NCBI GenBank assembly: GCA_002363695.1
Contig: DEWO01000024.1
Span: 542 to 8,110 of the forward strand
Direction: 5' to 3'
Length of the DNA stretch: 7,569 nucleotides
Source of the DNA: Prevotella sp. UBA3208
Lineage (GTDB): Bacteria; Bacteroidota; Bacteroidia; Bacteroidales; Bacteroidaceae
Made by a program: the position numbers and the translations under genes
Shown: one piece after another, positions 1 through 5,974 of the stretch
Numbering within the stretch: the stretch's first letter is position 1
Layout: each line of letters opens with the position of its first letter
The notes under the pieces: model-generated
What the model was told of the DNA's origin: nothing
Database searches by the model: none
The model's input: the letters and a program-made list of their open reading frames with translations, nothing else

Positions 1-8
1 TAATTGAT

Positions 9-16
9 TACTTTTG
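9..16 (+). promoter_or_regulatory. Bacteroidetes-type -7 promoter element TACTTTTG
   Basis: TACTTTTG fits the Bacteroidetes -7 consensus TAnnTTTG and lies 16 bases before the ATG of the gene remnant at 33. Any -33 element would fall outside the window, so only half of the promoter can be judged. It is probably the surviving promoter of the broken gene. Confidence 0.5.
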
Positions 17-32
17 CAAACAAAATAAAAAT

Positions 33-142
33 ATGGCACTGGCAATAAACATAGAAGACCTGCTCTGGTGATCTGGTGTCCTGCTGACATCAATAGGCCA
101 TATTCTGTTCCAGAGAATGTGACAGCGAAGAATGGAAGTAAG
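33..142 (+). pseudogene. Remnant of an AlbA_2/Schlafen-type ATP-binding protein gene (internal deletion, 3' end lost)
   Basis: The ATG at 33 opens MALAINIEDLL, which resembles the usual N-terminus of Bacteroidales proteins with a putative DNA/RNA-binding AlbA_2 (Schlafen AlbA_2, PF04326) domain. This frame stops at 69. From about 65 the next frame reads LVIWCPADINRPYSVPEN and then VTAKNGSK. That matches, from memory, the family segment of type ILVIWCPGG-x-x-RPYxxP found roughly 100 residues into the intact protein. The simplest reading is a deletion of about 300 bp joining codon 11 to the RPY segment, with similarity lost again after 142. A promoter-like element remains at 9-16. The product cannot be functional. 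The family assignment is from remembered motifs, not an alignment. Confidence 0.6.
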
Positions 143-158
143 GATATAACCTCTAAAC

Positions 159-205
159 CTTTCCAATTCTTTCCAGTGTTTAATGAATTGGAAAGAAATG
201 GAAAG
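159..205. repeat. Long inverted repeat (hairpin) past the 3' end of the PheC-like gene
   Basis: CTTTCCAATTC at 159-169 is the exact reverse complement of 185-195. In a second register, 160-175 pairs with 189-204 with one mismatch, and 159/205 extends it, because both arms carry two spaced copies of TTTCCA. The element begins 22 bases beyond the stop codon of the minus-strand gene at 227-1045 and could end that transcript. No clear T-run follows on either strand, so an intrinsic terminator is not certain; an RNA-stabilising hairpin or a short palindromic repeat is equally possible. Confidence 0.5.
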
Positions 206-226
206 AATGAAAATGGAATATAACGG

Positions 227-1045
227 TTAGTAGACATAGCGCAGTCCGTACTTCTCGTGCAGCCGGCGAAGCGTCCCGTCGGACTTCATCTGCCGGATGA
301 CAGCGTTGACCTGCTGTAACAAATCGTCCTGTCCCCTTTTCATCAACACGCCAATCTCGCCGTGCGTGAAAGGCTGTTCCAACAAAGGAGCAGCCAGGAG
401 GGGGTTGGTCTGCACATAGTAGGGGGCTTCCGTAATCTCGGTAATCATGACATCGGCCTTGCCGGCAGCAATGAGCGAGGGAATCTCTTCGTTCTTGGGA
501 TGAACGACGATGGTGGCATGGGTGAGGTTCGCGTCGGCAAACTTCTCGTTCAGCCCACCGGGATTGACCATCACCCGCACTTCAGGCCTGTCTATGTCGG
601 CCAATGACTGGAAACGGGCTGCGTCTGACGTCCGGCAGAGAATGGTCTTGCCATTGGCCAGATAGCCCTCACTCATGAGCATGGTCTCACGACGGGCATC
701 GGTGATGGTAATACCGCCAATGGCCAAGTCGAAGGTCTGAGGTTCTGCCAATACATCAGCGGTGAGCGTAGGCCACGAGGTAGGTACAAAGGCGACTCCC
801 ACGCCAAGATGCCTGGCTATCTCCCGGGCAACGTCAATGCCAAAGCCCCAATAGGTGCCGTCAGTCTCGCAGAACGACAATGGGCGATAATCGCCCGTGG
901 TACCTACGAGCAGTGTTCCGCGAGCAGTTATTTCAGCAACTTTTCCTTGGTTGTCGTTCGAGTCGCACGAGGCAAAACTGCCTGTGGCGCAGATGGTGAG
1001 TGCCGCGAGGAGCAGCCACGTCTTAAACCGGGTTGTGATGGTCAT
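227..1045 (-). CDS. Cyclohexadienyl dehydratase-like (PheC-type) periplasmic lipoprotein, SBP_bac_3 fold
   Basis: This 272-residue protein has a hydrophobic N-terminus (about 9-26) ending in FASC, with Cys27 as the likely lipidated residue, so it is probably a membrane-anchored periplasmic lipoprotein. The rest is an SBP_bac_3 fold closest to cyclohexadienyl dehydratase, which converts prephenate to phenylpyruvate or arogenate to phenylalanine. Characteristic stretches are GTTGDYRP (48-55), VPTSWPTL (87-94), IDRPEVRVMVNPGGLNEKFA (151-170), GKADVMIT (195-202) and QPFTHGE (224-230). Length matches the Pseudomonas aeruginosa enzyme (about 268 residues). By my remembered alignment, Glu206 in ITEITEA corresponds to that enzyme's proposed general acid, Glu173, which ordinary amino-acid-binding proteins lack. 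Other pocket positions differ: GKTIL instead of GKTPI, and GEIGV where PheC has AEKAY. No permease or aromatic-pathway gene is adjacent, which speaks against a plain ABC-transporter receptor but does not prove enzymatic activity. Transcription likely starts near 1074. Confidence 0.85.
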   Translation of the reverse strand: MTITTRFKTWLLLAALTICATGSFASCDSNDNQGKVAEITARGTLLVGTTGDYRPLSFCETDGTYWGFGIDVAREIARHLGVGVAFVPTSWPTLTADVLAEPQTFDLAIGGITITDARRETMLMSEGYLANGKTILCRTSDAARFQSLADIDRPEVRVMVNPGGLNEKFADANLTHATIVVHPKNEEIPSLIAAGKADVMITEITEAPYYVQTNPLLAAPLLEQPFTHGEIGVLMKRGQDDLLQQVNAVIRQMKSDGTLRRLHEKYGLRYVY

Positions 1046-1077
1046 AGTGATGAGAATTCATTGAAAATACCAGGTTG

Positions 1078-1110
1078 CAAAGGTAAGCAAAAAAACGAAA
1101 TACTCAAAAA
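1078..1110 (-). promoter_or_regulatory. Promoter of the PheC-like gene (-33 TTTTTG, 19 bp, -7 TACCTTTG)
   Basis: On the minus strand TACCTTTG occupies 1085 down to 1078, and TTTTTG occupies 1110 down to 1105, separated by 19 bp. This is the canonical Bacteroidetes arrangement of TTTG at -33 and TAnnTTTG at -7. Transcription would start about 4 bases further, leaving a leader of about 29 nt before the ATG at 1045. Confidence 0.75.
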
Positions 1111-1149
1111 AAGATAGTGATAAAGACAAGATTATTGAGGTAAAATGAT

Positions 1150-1157
1150 TATCTTTG
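1150..1157 (+). promoter_or_regulatory. -7 element TATCTTTG upstream of the alpha-galactosidase gene
   Basis: TATCTTTG fits TAnnTTTG and is followed by an A-rich leader of about 30 nt before the ATG at 1192. I see no good TTG at the expected -33 distance; the nearest, at 1135-1137, is only 12 bp away. The promoter may therefore be weak or need an activator, as is common for glycan-degradation genes in this phylum. It diverges from the PheC-like promoter. Confidence 0.55.
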
Positions 1158-1191
1158 CATCAGCATTTAAGGAAAACAACTAAAAACAACT

Positions 1192-3399
1192 ATGAGAAAA
1201 GGACTTTTCGTTGCAGCAATGCTTTGCCTGACGGCTACCACGATGCAGGCAGAGCAGGTGGTTGTCGAAACCAAGAACACCACGCTGGTACTGGATGTGG
1301 AGAAAGGGCAGCAGCCCAAGTATGTGTATTATGGCCAGAAGTTGAGCGCCCAGGAACTGCAGCACCTGCAGAAGCCTGCCGTCTTCGGACGCATGGAGGT
1401 CTACCCTGCCCACGGCCTGAACACACCTGCCGAAGCCGCACTGGCCATGACCCACGCGGACGGCAACATGTCGACAGCCCTGGTAGCAGATTACTTCGAG
1501 CAGGGCGAGGTAGTGGACGAAGGCAACTTCGTGACATGCATCACATTGAAGGACCCCGCCTACCCCGTCACCGTGACGCTGAACTACAAGGCGTACGTAC
1601 AGGAGGACATGATTGAGGCGTGGACAGAAATCACTAACAACGAGAAGCAGGCTGTCACGCTGACGTCTTTTGCCTCGGCCATGCTGCCCATCCGTCGCGG
1701 CAACGTATGGATGAGCCACTTCTACGGCTCGTGGGCCAACGAGGCCCGGCTGTGCGAGGAGCCGCTGACTCCCGGCCAGAAGGTCATTGTCAACAGGGAC
1801 GGCACACGTAACTCGCATACTGACCACGGTGAGGTGATGTTCTCACTGGACGGCAAGGGTCAGGAGAACACGGGCGATGTCATCGGCGCCGCCATCTGCT
1901 ACTCGGGCAACTACCGCCTGAAGGTTATCACGGACGATACTGACTATCACTACTTCTTTGCCGGCATCGACGAAACCAACTCGGCCTACCACCTGAAGAA
2001 GGGCGAGACTTTCAAGACTCCGACACTGGCACTGACCTACTCGACAGCCGGTCTTTCGGGTGTCTCGCGCAACTTCCACAAGTGGGGCCGCAAGTACAAA
2101 CTGATGCATGGCAACAAGGAGCGCAAGATACTGCTGAACTCGTGGGAAGGTGTCTACTTCGACATCAACCAGCAGGGCATGGACCAGATGATGAAGGACA
2201 TTGCCTCAATGGGCGGCGAGCTGTTCGTGATGGACGACGGATGGTTTGGCGACAAGTATCCGCGTAAGACCGACAACTCGAGCCTGGGCGACTGGGTGGT
2301 AGACAAGCAGAAACTGCCCGAGGGCATTGAGGGACTGCTGCGCGATGCCAGGAAGAACGGCGTGAAATTCGGCATCTGGATAGAACCCGAGATGGCCAAT
2401 ACCACCAGCGAACTGTACGAGAAGCATCCAGACTGGATTGTCAAGGCACCCAAGCGCGACGCCGTACTGGGACGCGGCGGCACGCAGGTGGTGCTCGACC
2501 TGAGCAACCCCAAGGTACAGGACTTCGTGTTCAGCATCGTCGACAATCTGATGACGAAATATCCCGAGATAGACTACATCAAGTGGGATGCCAACATGGC
2601 CATCATGAACCACGGCTCACAATACCTGACCATGCAGAACCAGAGCCACCTCTACATTGAGTACCACCGCGGTTTCGAGAAGGTGTGCCAGCGCATCCGC
2701 GACAAGTATCCCGACGTCACCATACAGGCTTGTGCCTCGGGTGGCGGACGCGCCAACTGGGGTGTACTGCCTTGGTTTGACGAGTTCTGGGTGTCAGACA
2801 ATACCGATGCCCTGCAGCGCATCTACATGCAGTGGGGCACCAGCTACTTCTTCCCCGCCATCGCTATGGCTTCCCATATCTCGGCAACCCCCAACCACAC
2901 CGTGTTCCGCACAACAGCCCTGAAGTATCGCATCGATGTAGCCATGAGCGGGCGCCTGGGTATGGAGATTCAGCCGAAGAACATGACAGACGACGAGAAA
3001 GAACTCTGCCGCAAGGCCATCGCCGAATACAAGCAGATACGTCCTATTGTGCAGTTCGGCAACATCTATCGCCTGGTATCGCCCTACGACAAGCAAGGGC
3101 TTGCCTCTATGATGTATGTCAACGACGAACAGTCGAAGGCCGTCTGGTACTGGTGGAAGACGGAGTCGTTCCAGAACGAGCACCTGCCACGCGTCAAGAT
3201 GGCAGGTCTGAACCCCACCCGTATGTATAAGGTACACGAGCTCAACCGCATTGACCTGAAGCCGTTGGATTTCGAGGGTCAGTCGTTCAGCGGTGCCTAC
3301 CTGATGTCTCACGGCCTGGATGTACCCTATCGCAACGAACCGGAATGGAACAAGAAGAGCGACTGGTCAAGCCGCGTACTATTGCTGGAAGCAGAATAA
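1192..3399 (+). CDS. Secreted GH36 family alpha-galactosidase (melibiase)
   Basis: This 735-residue enzyme should remove terminal alpha-linked galactose from raffinose-type oligosaccharides or galactomannan side chains by a retaining mechanism. A signal peptide (about 1-20, ending MQA) implies a periplasmic or exported location. The N-terminal beta-sandwich (about 25-290) precedes a TIM barrel with the GH36 signature: NSWEGVYFD (316-324), VMDDGWFG (346-353), GIWIEPEM (394-401), RGGTQVVLDLSNP (428-440), DYIKWDANMA (461-470) with nucleophile Asp466, CASGGGR (514-520), and FWVSDNTDA (532-540) with acid/base Asp536. A beta-rich C-terminal domain follows. All catalytic residues are present and the length is typical. 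The start is fixed by the signal peptide. The leader is A-rich, with AAGGA at 1169-1173, too far upstream to be a normal ribosome binding site. The MATE gene follows within 30 bp, probably on the same transcript. No SusC/SusD pair or sugar regulator lies nearby in this window. Alpha-N-acetylgalactosaminidase activity, also known in GH36, cannot be excluded. Confidence 0.93.
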   Translation: MRKGLFVAAMLCLTATTMQAEQVVVETKNTTLVLDVEKGQQPKYVYYGQKLSAQELQHLQKPAVFGRMEVYPAHGLNTPAEAALAMTHADGNMSTALVADYFEQGEVVDEGNFVTCITLKDPAYPVTVTLNYKAYVQEDMIEAWTEITNNEKQAVTLTSFASAMLPIRRGNVWMSHFYGSWANEARLCEEPLTPGQKVIVNRDGTRNSHTDHGEVMFSLDGKGQENTGDVIGAAICYSGNYRLKVITDDTDYHYFFAGIDETNSAYHLKKGETFKTPTLALTYSTAGLSGVSRNFHKWGRKYKLMHGNKERKILLNSWEGVYFDINQQGMDQMMKDIASMGGELFVMDDGWFGDKYPRKTDNSSLGDWVVDKQKLPEGIEGLLRDARKNGVKFGIWIEPEMANTTSELYEKHPDWIVKAPKRDAVLGRGGTQVVLDLSNPKVQDFVFSIVDNLMTKYPEIDYIKWDANMAIMNHGSQYLTMQNQSHLYIEYHRGFEKVCQRIRDKYPDVTIQACASGGGRANWGVLPWFDEFWVSDNTDALQRIYMQWGTSYFFPAIAMASHISATPNHTVFRTTALKYRIDVAMSGRLGMEIQPKNMTDDEKELCRKAIAEYKQIRPIVQFGNIYRLVSPYDKQGLASMMYVNDEQSKAVWYWWKTESFQNEHLPRVKMAGLNPTRMYKVHELNRIDLKPLDFEGQSFSGAYLMSHGLDVPYRNEPEWNKKSDWSSRVLLLEAE

Positions 3400-3428
3400 G
3401 ATAAGAGGTGAAAGGCGATAAGAAGGAT

Positions 3429-4784
3429 ATGCTGGCCTACATCCGCGAAGGACGCGAGATGACCCAAGGCGAGAAACTCAGGCTGATTGTCAGCCTGAGT
3501 ATTCCGTCCATTCTGGCACAGATATCTGCCACCGTCATGTTCTTCATCGATGCCTCTATGGTAGGTCATCTGGGTGCCAAGGCTTCTGCGGCCATCGGCA
3601 TTGTGGAGACCACAGGATGGCTGCTGGGCGGACTGGCCTCGGCTGCCAACATGGGATTCTCCGTACAAGTGGCCCACGCTATTGGAGCCAACGACTTCGA
3701 ACGGGCACGCAGGGTATTGCGCCAGTCACTGGTGTGCTGTCTGTTGTGGGCACTCAGCATCTCGCTGATAGCCGTTTCTATCAGCGGCCACCTGCCCTAC
3801 TGGATGGGCGGTACGGAAGAGATTGCCCACGACGCCTCGCTCTATTTTGCACTGATTGGCGTCTTTGGCATCTTCTTCCAGATGGAAGGTCTGGCAGGCT
3901 CGATGCTGAAGTGTTCAGGAAACATGAAGATTCCTTCCGTCCTGAACATCCTGATGTGCGTGATGGATGTCTGTTTCAACTATGTCTTTATCTATATCCT
4001 CAACCTGGGTGTCATGGGTGCAGCCATGGGTACGGGTGTCGCTGAGTTGATAACGGCCGGGCTGATGCTCTACTTCCTGCTCGTGCGCTCGGATATGCTG
4101 CATCTGAAAGGCCGCCCAGGGTCGTTCCGTCCCAAGAGCGACGTGGTTGGCAATGCGTTCAAGATTGGTGTCCCCATGGGGCTGCAGCATATGCTGATGG
4201 GAGGCGCACAGATTGTGAGCACGCTGATTGTGGCTCCACTGGGTACGGTGGCTATTGCCGCCCACTCGCTGGGCATCACCGTCGAGAGCCTATGCTATAT
4301 GCCCGGCTACGGCATTGCCGAGGCTGCCACCACATTGGTAGGACAGAGTTTTGGCGCCTGTCAGCGTCTGTTGACGCGCTCGTTTGCCCGTATGTCAATA
4401 GCACTGGGCATGGGCGTGATGACGATGATGGGAATGCTGATGTGGGTGTTTGCCCCCGAACTGATGTCGCTGATGACGCCTGTGGACGAGATTATCCAGA
4501 CGGGAGCCTATTGTCTGCGCATCGAAGCCTTTGCCGAACCCATGTTTGCTGCAGCCATCGTCTGTAACGGTGTGTTCATCGGTGCTGGCGACACGCTGCG
4601 TCCTGCTGCCATGAGCCTATGCTCCATGTGGGGTGTCCGTCTGACACTGGCTGCCCTGCTGGCTACTGCTTACGGACTGCCTGGTGTATGGACCGCTATG
4701 GCCATCGAGCTGACCTTCAGAGGACTGCTGTTCTTGACAAGGCTCTTTCATGGCGGCTGGATGAAGAAAATGAATGAAGCATAA
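3429..4784 (+). CDS. MATE family multidrug/metabolite efflux transporter
   Basis: The product is a polytopic inner-membrane protein of 451 residues, the usual size for the family, with about twelve hydrophobic segments. MATE proteins export drugs, dyes or metabolites in exchange for Na+ or H+. Family marks are IPSILAQISATVMFFIDASM (25-44) followed by VGHLGAKASAAIG at the first helix, and ANDFERARRVLRQSL between early helices; the second half repeats the pattern from FKIGVPMGLQH, including GIAEAATTLVGQSFGA. Three starts are possible: GTG 3408, ATG 3429 and ATG 3459. I prefer 3429 because it is an ATG and keeps a short amphipathic N-terminus before helix 1. ATG 3459 has GAAGGA six bases upstream and is a reasonable alternative. 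The gene follows the GH36 gene by 29 bp and probably shares its promoter. Its stop codon overlaps the T-rich tail of a minus-strand terminator. The substrate cannot be predicted. Confidence 0.9.
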   Translation: MLAYIREGREMTQGEKLRLIVSLSIPSILAQISATVMFFIDASMVGHLGAKASAAIGIVETTGWLLGGLASAANMGFSVQVAHAIGANDFERARRVLRQSLVCCLLWALSISLIAVSISGHLPYWMGGTEEIAHDASLYFALIGVFGIFFQMEGLAGSMLKCSGNMKIPSVLNILMCVMDVCFNYVFIYILNLGVMGAAMGTGVAELITAGLMLYFLLVRSDMLHLKGRPGSFRPKSDVVGNAFKIGVPMGLQHMLMGGAQIVSTLIVAPLGTVAIAAHSLGITVESLCYMPGYGIAEAATTLVGQSFGACQRLLTRSFARMSIALGMGVMTMMGMLMWVFAPELMSLMTPVDEIIQTGAYCLRIEAFAEPMFAAAIVCNGVFIGAGDTLRPAAMSLCSMWGVRLTLAALLATAYGLPGVWTAMAIELTFRGLLFLTRLFHGGWMKKMNEA

Positions 4785-4830
4785 AAGAATGAGATGCAGC
4801 ACTCGGGTTACCCCCCGTGGGCTGCATCTC
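4781..4830 (-). terminator. Terminator hairpin of minus-strand unit A
   Basis: GAGATGCAGC at 4791-4800 is the exact reverse complement of 4821-4830, with a C/G-rich inner part (CGGG/CCCG) that can extend the stem. On the minus strand the stem is followed by ATTCTTTTAT (4790 down to 4781), a moderately U-rich tail. On the plus strand it is followed by AAACTATC, so it serves the minus strand better than the MATE gene. The tail overlaps the MATE stop codon at 4782-4784. Confidence 0.6.
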
Positions 4831-4940
4831 AAACTATCAATAACTAAAAACCTATTCTTATGAAAAAAGCGCGTCTCACGACGTCGAGTGTTTTTCCTGA
4901 AAACTTTTACCTTATTACTAACTTTCTCTCTTGAAGACGA
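4782..4940 (-). ncRNA. Candidate small RNA (unit A), about 155 nt
   Basis: This is inferred from boundaries, not from a known RNA family. A TACCTTTG promoter element sits at 4950-4943 and a 10-bp terminator stem at 4830-4791. Between them the minus strand has no ATG-started frame; the only ATG lies inside the terminator stem. Inside, CGTC-GTGA-GACG (4883 down to 4872) can form a small hairpin with a GNRA-type loop. The 3' end is antisense to the last bases of the MATE gene. The promoter shares its sequence and upstream palindrome spacing with unit B. I do not recognise it as SRP RNA, 6S RNA or tmRNA. Confidence 0.45.
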
Positions 4941-4942
4941 TG

Positions 4943-4950
4943 CAAAGGTA
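4943..4950 (-). promoter_or_regulatory. -7 element TACCTTTG of unit A
   Basis: The minus strand reads TACCTTTG from 4950 to 4943, followed by CATCGTC, identical to the unit B promoter. At the 19-bp position the -33 triplet is TAC rather than TTG, so this promoter lacks a good -33 element. That would fit activator dependence, with the palindrome 61 bp upstream as the candidate site. Confidence 0.6.
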
Positions 4951-4977
4951 CGACGATTTTTGAGAACTTGTACTAAA

Positions 4978-5010
4978 AAGCCCCTCTTTTCGTGAAAAAA
5001 GGGGTTTATT
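4978..5010. terminator. Bidirectional intrinsic terminator between the MATE gene and rsmA
   Basis: CCCCTCTTTT at 4981-4990 pairs with AAAAAAGGGG at 4995-5004 with one mismatch and a 4-base loop (CGTG). On the minus strand the stem is followed by CTTTTTAG, a good end for rsmA. On the plus strand it is followed by TTTATTCTT, so it may also stop transcription coming from the MATE gene. It lies between unit A's promoter and its upstream palindrome. Confidence 0.75.
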
Positions 5011-5011
5011 C

Positions 5012-5025
5012 TTGACGTACATCAA
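5012..5025. promoter_or_regulatory. FNR-like palindrome TTGAC-N4-ATCAA upstream of unit A
   Basis: TTGACGTACATCAA matches the Crp/Fnr-family pattern TTGAT-N4-ATCAA with one arm base changed; flanking C and G extend the symmetry to 16 bp. Its near edge is exactly 61 bp from the TACCTTTG of unit A, placing its centre near -80 relative to the expected start. The protein that binds it is not identifiable from this window. Confidence 0.5.
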
Positions 5026-5029
5026 GCAA

Positions 5030-5066
5030 TTGTGTACGAGCACAAGTACTTTGTGTCCGAACACAC
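5030..5066. repeat. Tandem palindromes TTGTG-N6-CACAA, 21 bp apart
   Basis: TTGTGTACGAGCACAA (5030-5045) and TTGTGTCCGAACACAC (5051-5066) are two copies of a TTGTGTnCGAnCACA palindrome repeating at 21 bp, about two helical turns. They sit in the 3' flank of rsmA, beside the FNR-like palindrome at 5012-5025. They could be protein-binding sites or RNA hairpins in the rsmA 3' untranslated region; the sequence does not decide. Confidence 0.5.
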
Positions 5067-5080
5067 CGCATTTTTACTGA

Positions 5081-5878
5081 TTATTTCTCCGAGGTGACCA
5101 GCAACTTTTCCACCAGATTGGTCAATTCCACAAACTGAGGAATAGTCAGCTGCTCAGGGCGCAATGTCATGAAGGGATGATCGGCAACAGACGACAGGTC
5201 GGGTAAAAGCTGCTTTAAGGACACGCGCAGCATCTTGCGACGCTGGTTGAACACGGTCTTCACTACCCGTTTGAACAGTTGTTCGTTGCAGCCCAGATGC
5301 TGTGTCTGGTTGCGCGTCATACGAATGACGGCACTCTTGACCTTGGGAGGCGGATTGAAAACGGTTTCGTCGACCATGAACAGGTACTCCACGTCGTACC
5401 ACGCCTGGATGAGTACAGACAGGATGCCATACGCCTTGCTGCCTGGCTGGGAAGCAATGCGTTGAGCCACCTCATGCTGGATCATACCTGTACAACAGGG
5501 TATAAGCTCGCGGTTGTCTATCATCTTGAAGAATATCTGCGACGAAATGTCGTAGGGATAGTTACCCGTGAGCACAAACTGCTCACCGTCGAAAACCTTC
5601 GACAAATCCATACGCAGGAAGTCGCCTTCGATGATTGGAGTTTCGTCCCCTCGAAACAATGTTCCCTTCAGATATTCCACGCTCTCGCGGTCAATCTCCA
5701 CCACCTTGAACGGACGAGGCTTCTCCACCAGATACTGCGTCATCACACCCATACCCGGGCCGACCTCTAACACGGGCAGGTCGGGACAGGCATCCACCGT
5801 ATCGGCAATGCGACGGGCTATCGAAAGGTCGGTCAGGAAGTGCTGGCCAAGGTTCTTCTTAGGTCTTACTTGCTTCAT
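5081..5878 (-). CDS. rsmA: 16S rRNA (adenine(1518)-N6/adenine(1519)-N6)-dimethyltransferase RsmA (KsgA)
   Basis: RsmA uses S-adenosylmethionine to dimethylate two adjacent adenines in the 3'-terminal hairpin (helix 45) of 16S rRNA, a late step in small-subunit assembly in the cytoplasm. The 265-residue product has normal length and order: VRPKKNLGQHFLTD (4-17) at the N-terminus, SAM-binding motif LEVGPGMGVMT (37-47), EIDRE (61-65) for the ribose, EGDFL (84-88), catalytic motif NYPYDISSQIF (106-116), FNPPPKVKSAV (174-184), and a helical C-terminal domain with FNQRRKMLR (210-218). A longer frame reaches a TTG at 5917, but the -7 promoter element at 5913-5906 lies inside that extension, and family members begin at MKQVRPKK, so ATG 5878 is chosen. 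There is no Shine-Dalgarno sequence; an eight-codon upstream frame overlaps the start (ATGA). The gene ends at the terminator at 4978-5010. Confidence 0.97.
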   Translation of the reverse strand: MKQVRPKKNLGQHFLTDLSIARRIADTVDACPDLPVLEVGPGMGVMTQYLVEKPRPFKVVEIDRESVEYLKGTLFRGDETPIIEGDFLRMDLSKVFDGEQFVLTGNYPYDISSQIFFKMIDNRELIPCCTGMIQHEVAQRIASQPGSKAYGILSVLIQAWYDVEYLFMVDETVFNPPPKVKSAVIRMTRNQTQHLGCNEQLFKRVVKTVFNQRRKMLRVSLKQLLPDLSSVADHPFMTLRPEQLTIPQFVELTNLVEKLLVTSEK

Positions 5879-5901
5879 GTGCTCACGTATTTCGGGTTCA
5901 T
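5875..5901 (-). other. Eight-codon, nearly leaderless upstream frame overlapping the rsmA start
   Basis: ATG at 5901 lies only 4 bases after the rsmA -7 element, about where transcription should start. It encodes MNPKYVST, and its TGA overlaps the rsmA ATG as ATGA. Since rsmA lacks a Shine-Dalgarno sequence, a leaderless ribosome finishing this peptide could reinitiate at rsmA. This is inferred from arrangement alone and chance is possible. Confidence 0.35.
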
Positions 5902-5905
5902 GGTG

Positions 5906-5913
5906 CAAAGATA
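5906..5913 (-). promoter_or_regulatory. -7 element TATCTTTG of rsmA
   Basis: The minus strand reads TATCTTTG from 5913 to 5906, fitting TAnnTTTG. It starts within a few bases of the T-run of the preceding terminator (5922-5916), so the expected -33 position falls in that terminator's hairpin; no TTG is seen there. The expected start near 5902 leaves about 24 nt before the rsmA ATG. Confidence 0.6.
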
Positions 5914-5915
5914 AC

Positions 5916-5943
5916 AAAAAAACCGCAGACTTAGTGTCTGCGG
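5916..5943 (-). terminator. Strong intrinsic terminator of unit B
   Basis: On the minus strand CCGCAGAC (5943 down to 5936), a 5-base loop, and GTCTGCGG (5930 down to 5923) form a perfect 8-bp GC-rich stem followed by seven T and then GTT. It lies 32 bases past the stop of the 30-codon gene and directly ahead of the rsmA promoter, so it separates the two units. Confidence 0.85.
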
Positions 5944-5974
5944 CTCTGGTTATTTTACTAAGAAAATTTCTTTT

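Noticed and set aside
1023..1061. Twelve-codon frame (MNSHHYDHHNPV) in the leader of the PheC-like gene, overlapping its start
   Set aside because: It is out of frame, has no ribosome binding site or regulatory context, and does not share the ATGA overlap seen at rsmA.
1155..1616. Plus-strand frame of 153 codons overlapping the start of the alpha-galactosidase gene
   Set aside because: It is out of frame with the clear GH36 gene, low in hydrophobic order and rich in Arg/Gly/His, typical of a shadow frame in GC-rich coding sequence.
4617..4832. Minus-strand frame of 71 codons through the unit A terminator into the MATE gene
   Set aside because: It begins inside a terminator stem and is antisense to conserved MATE coding sequence.
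4844..4879. Minus-strand GTG frame of 11 codons with three Phe (VRRAFFIRIGF) just ahead of a terminator hairpin, resembling a Phe attenuator leader peptide
   Set aside because: No minus-strand gene follows the terminator, the start is GTG, and the nearest AGGA is about 15 bases away, so attenuation has nothing to regulate.
4860..4934. Plus-strand 24-codon frame starting MKKARLTTSS after an A-rich stretch that looks like a Bacteroidetes leader
   Set aside because: There is no plus-strand TAnnTTTG element in front of it, the product has no signal, membrane or family feature, and the stretch is better explained as the complement of unit A.
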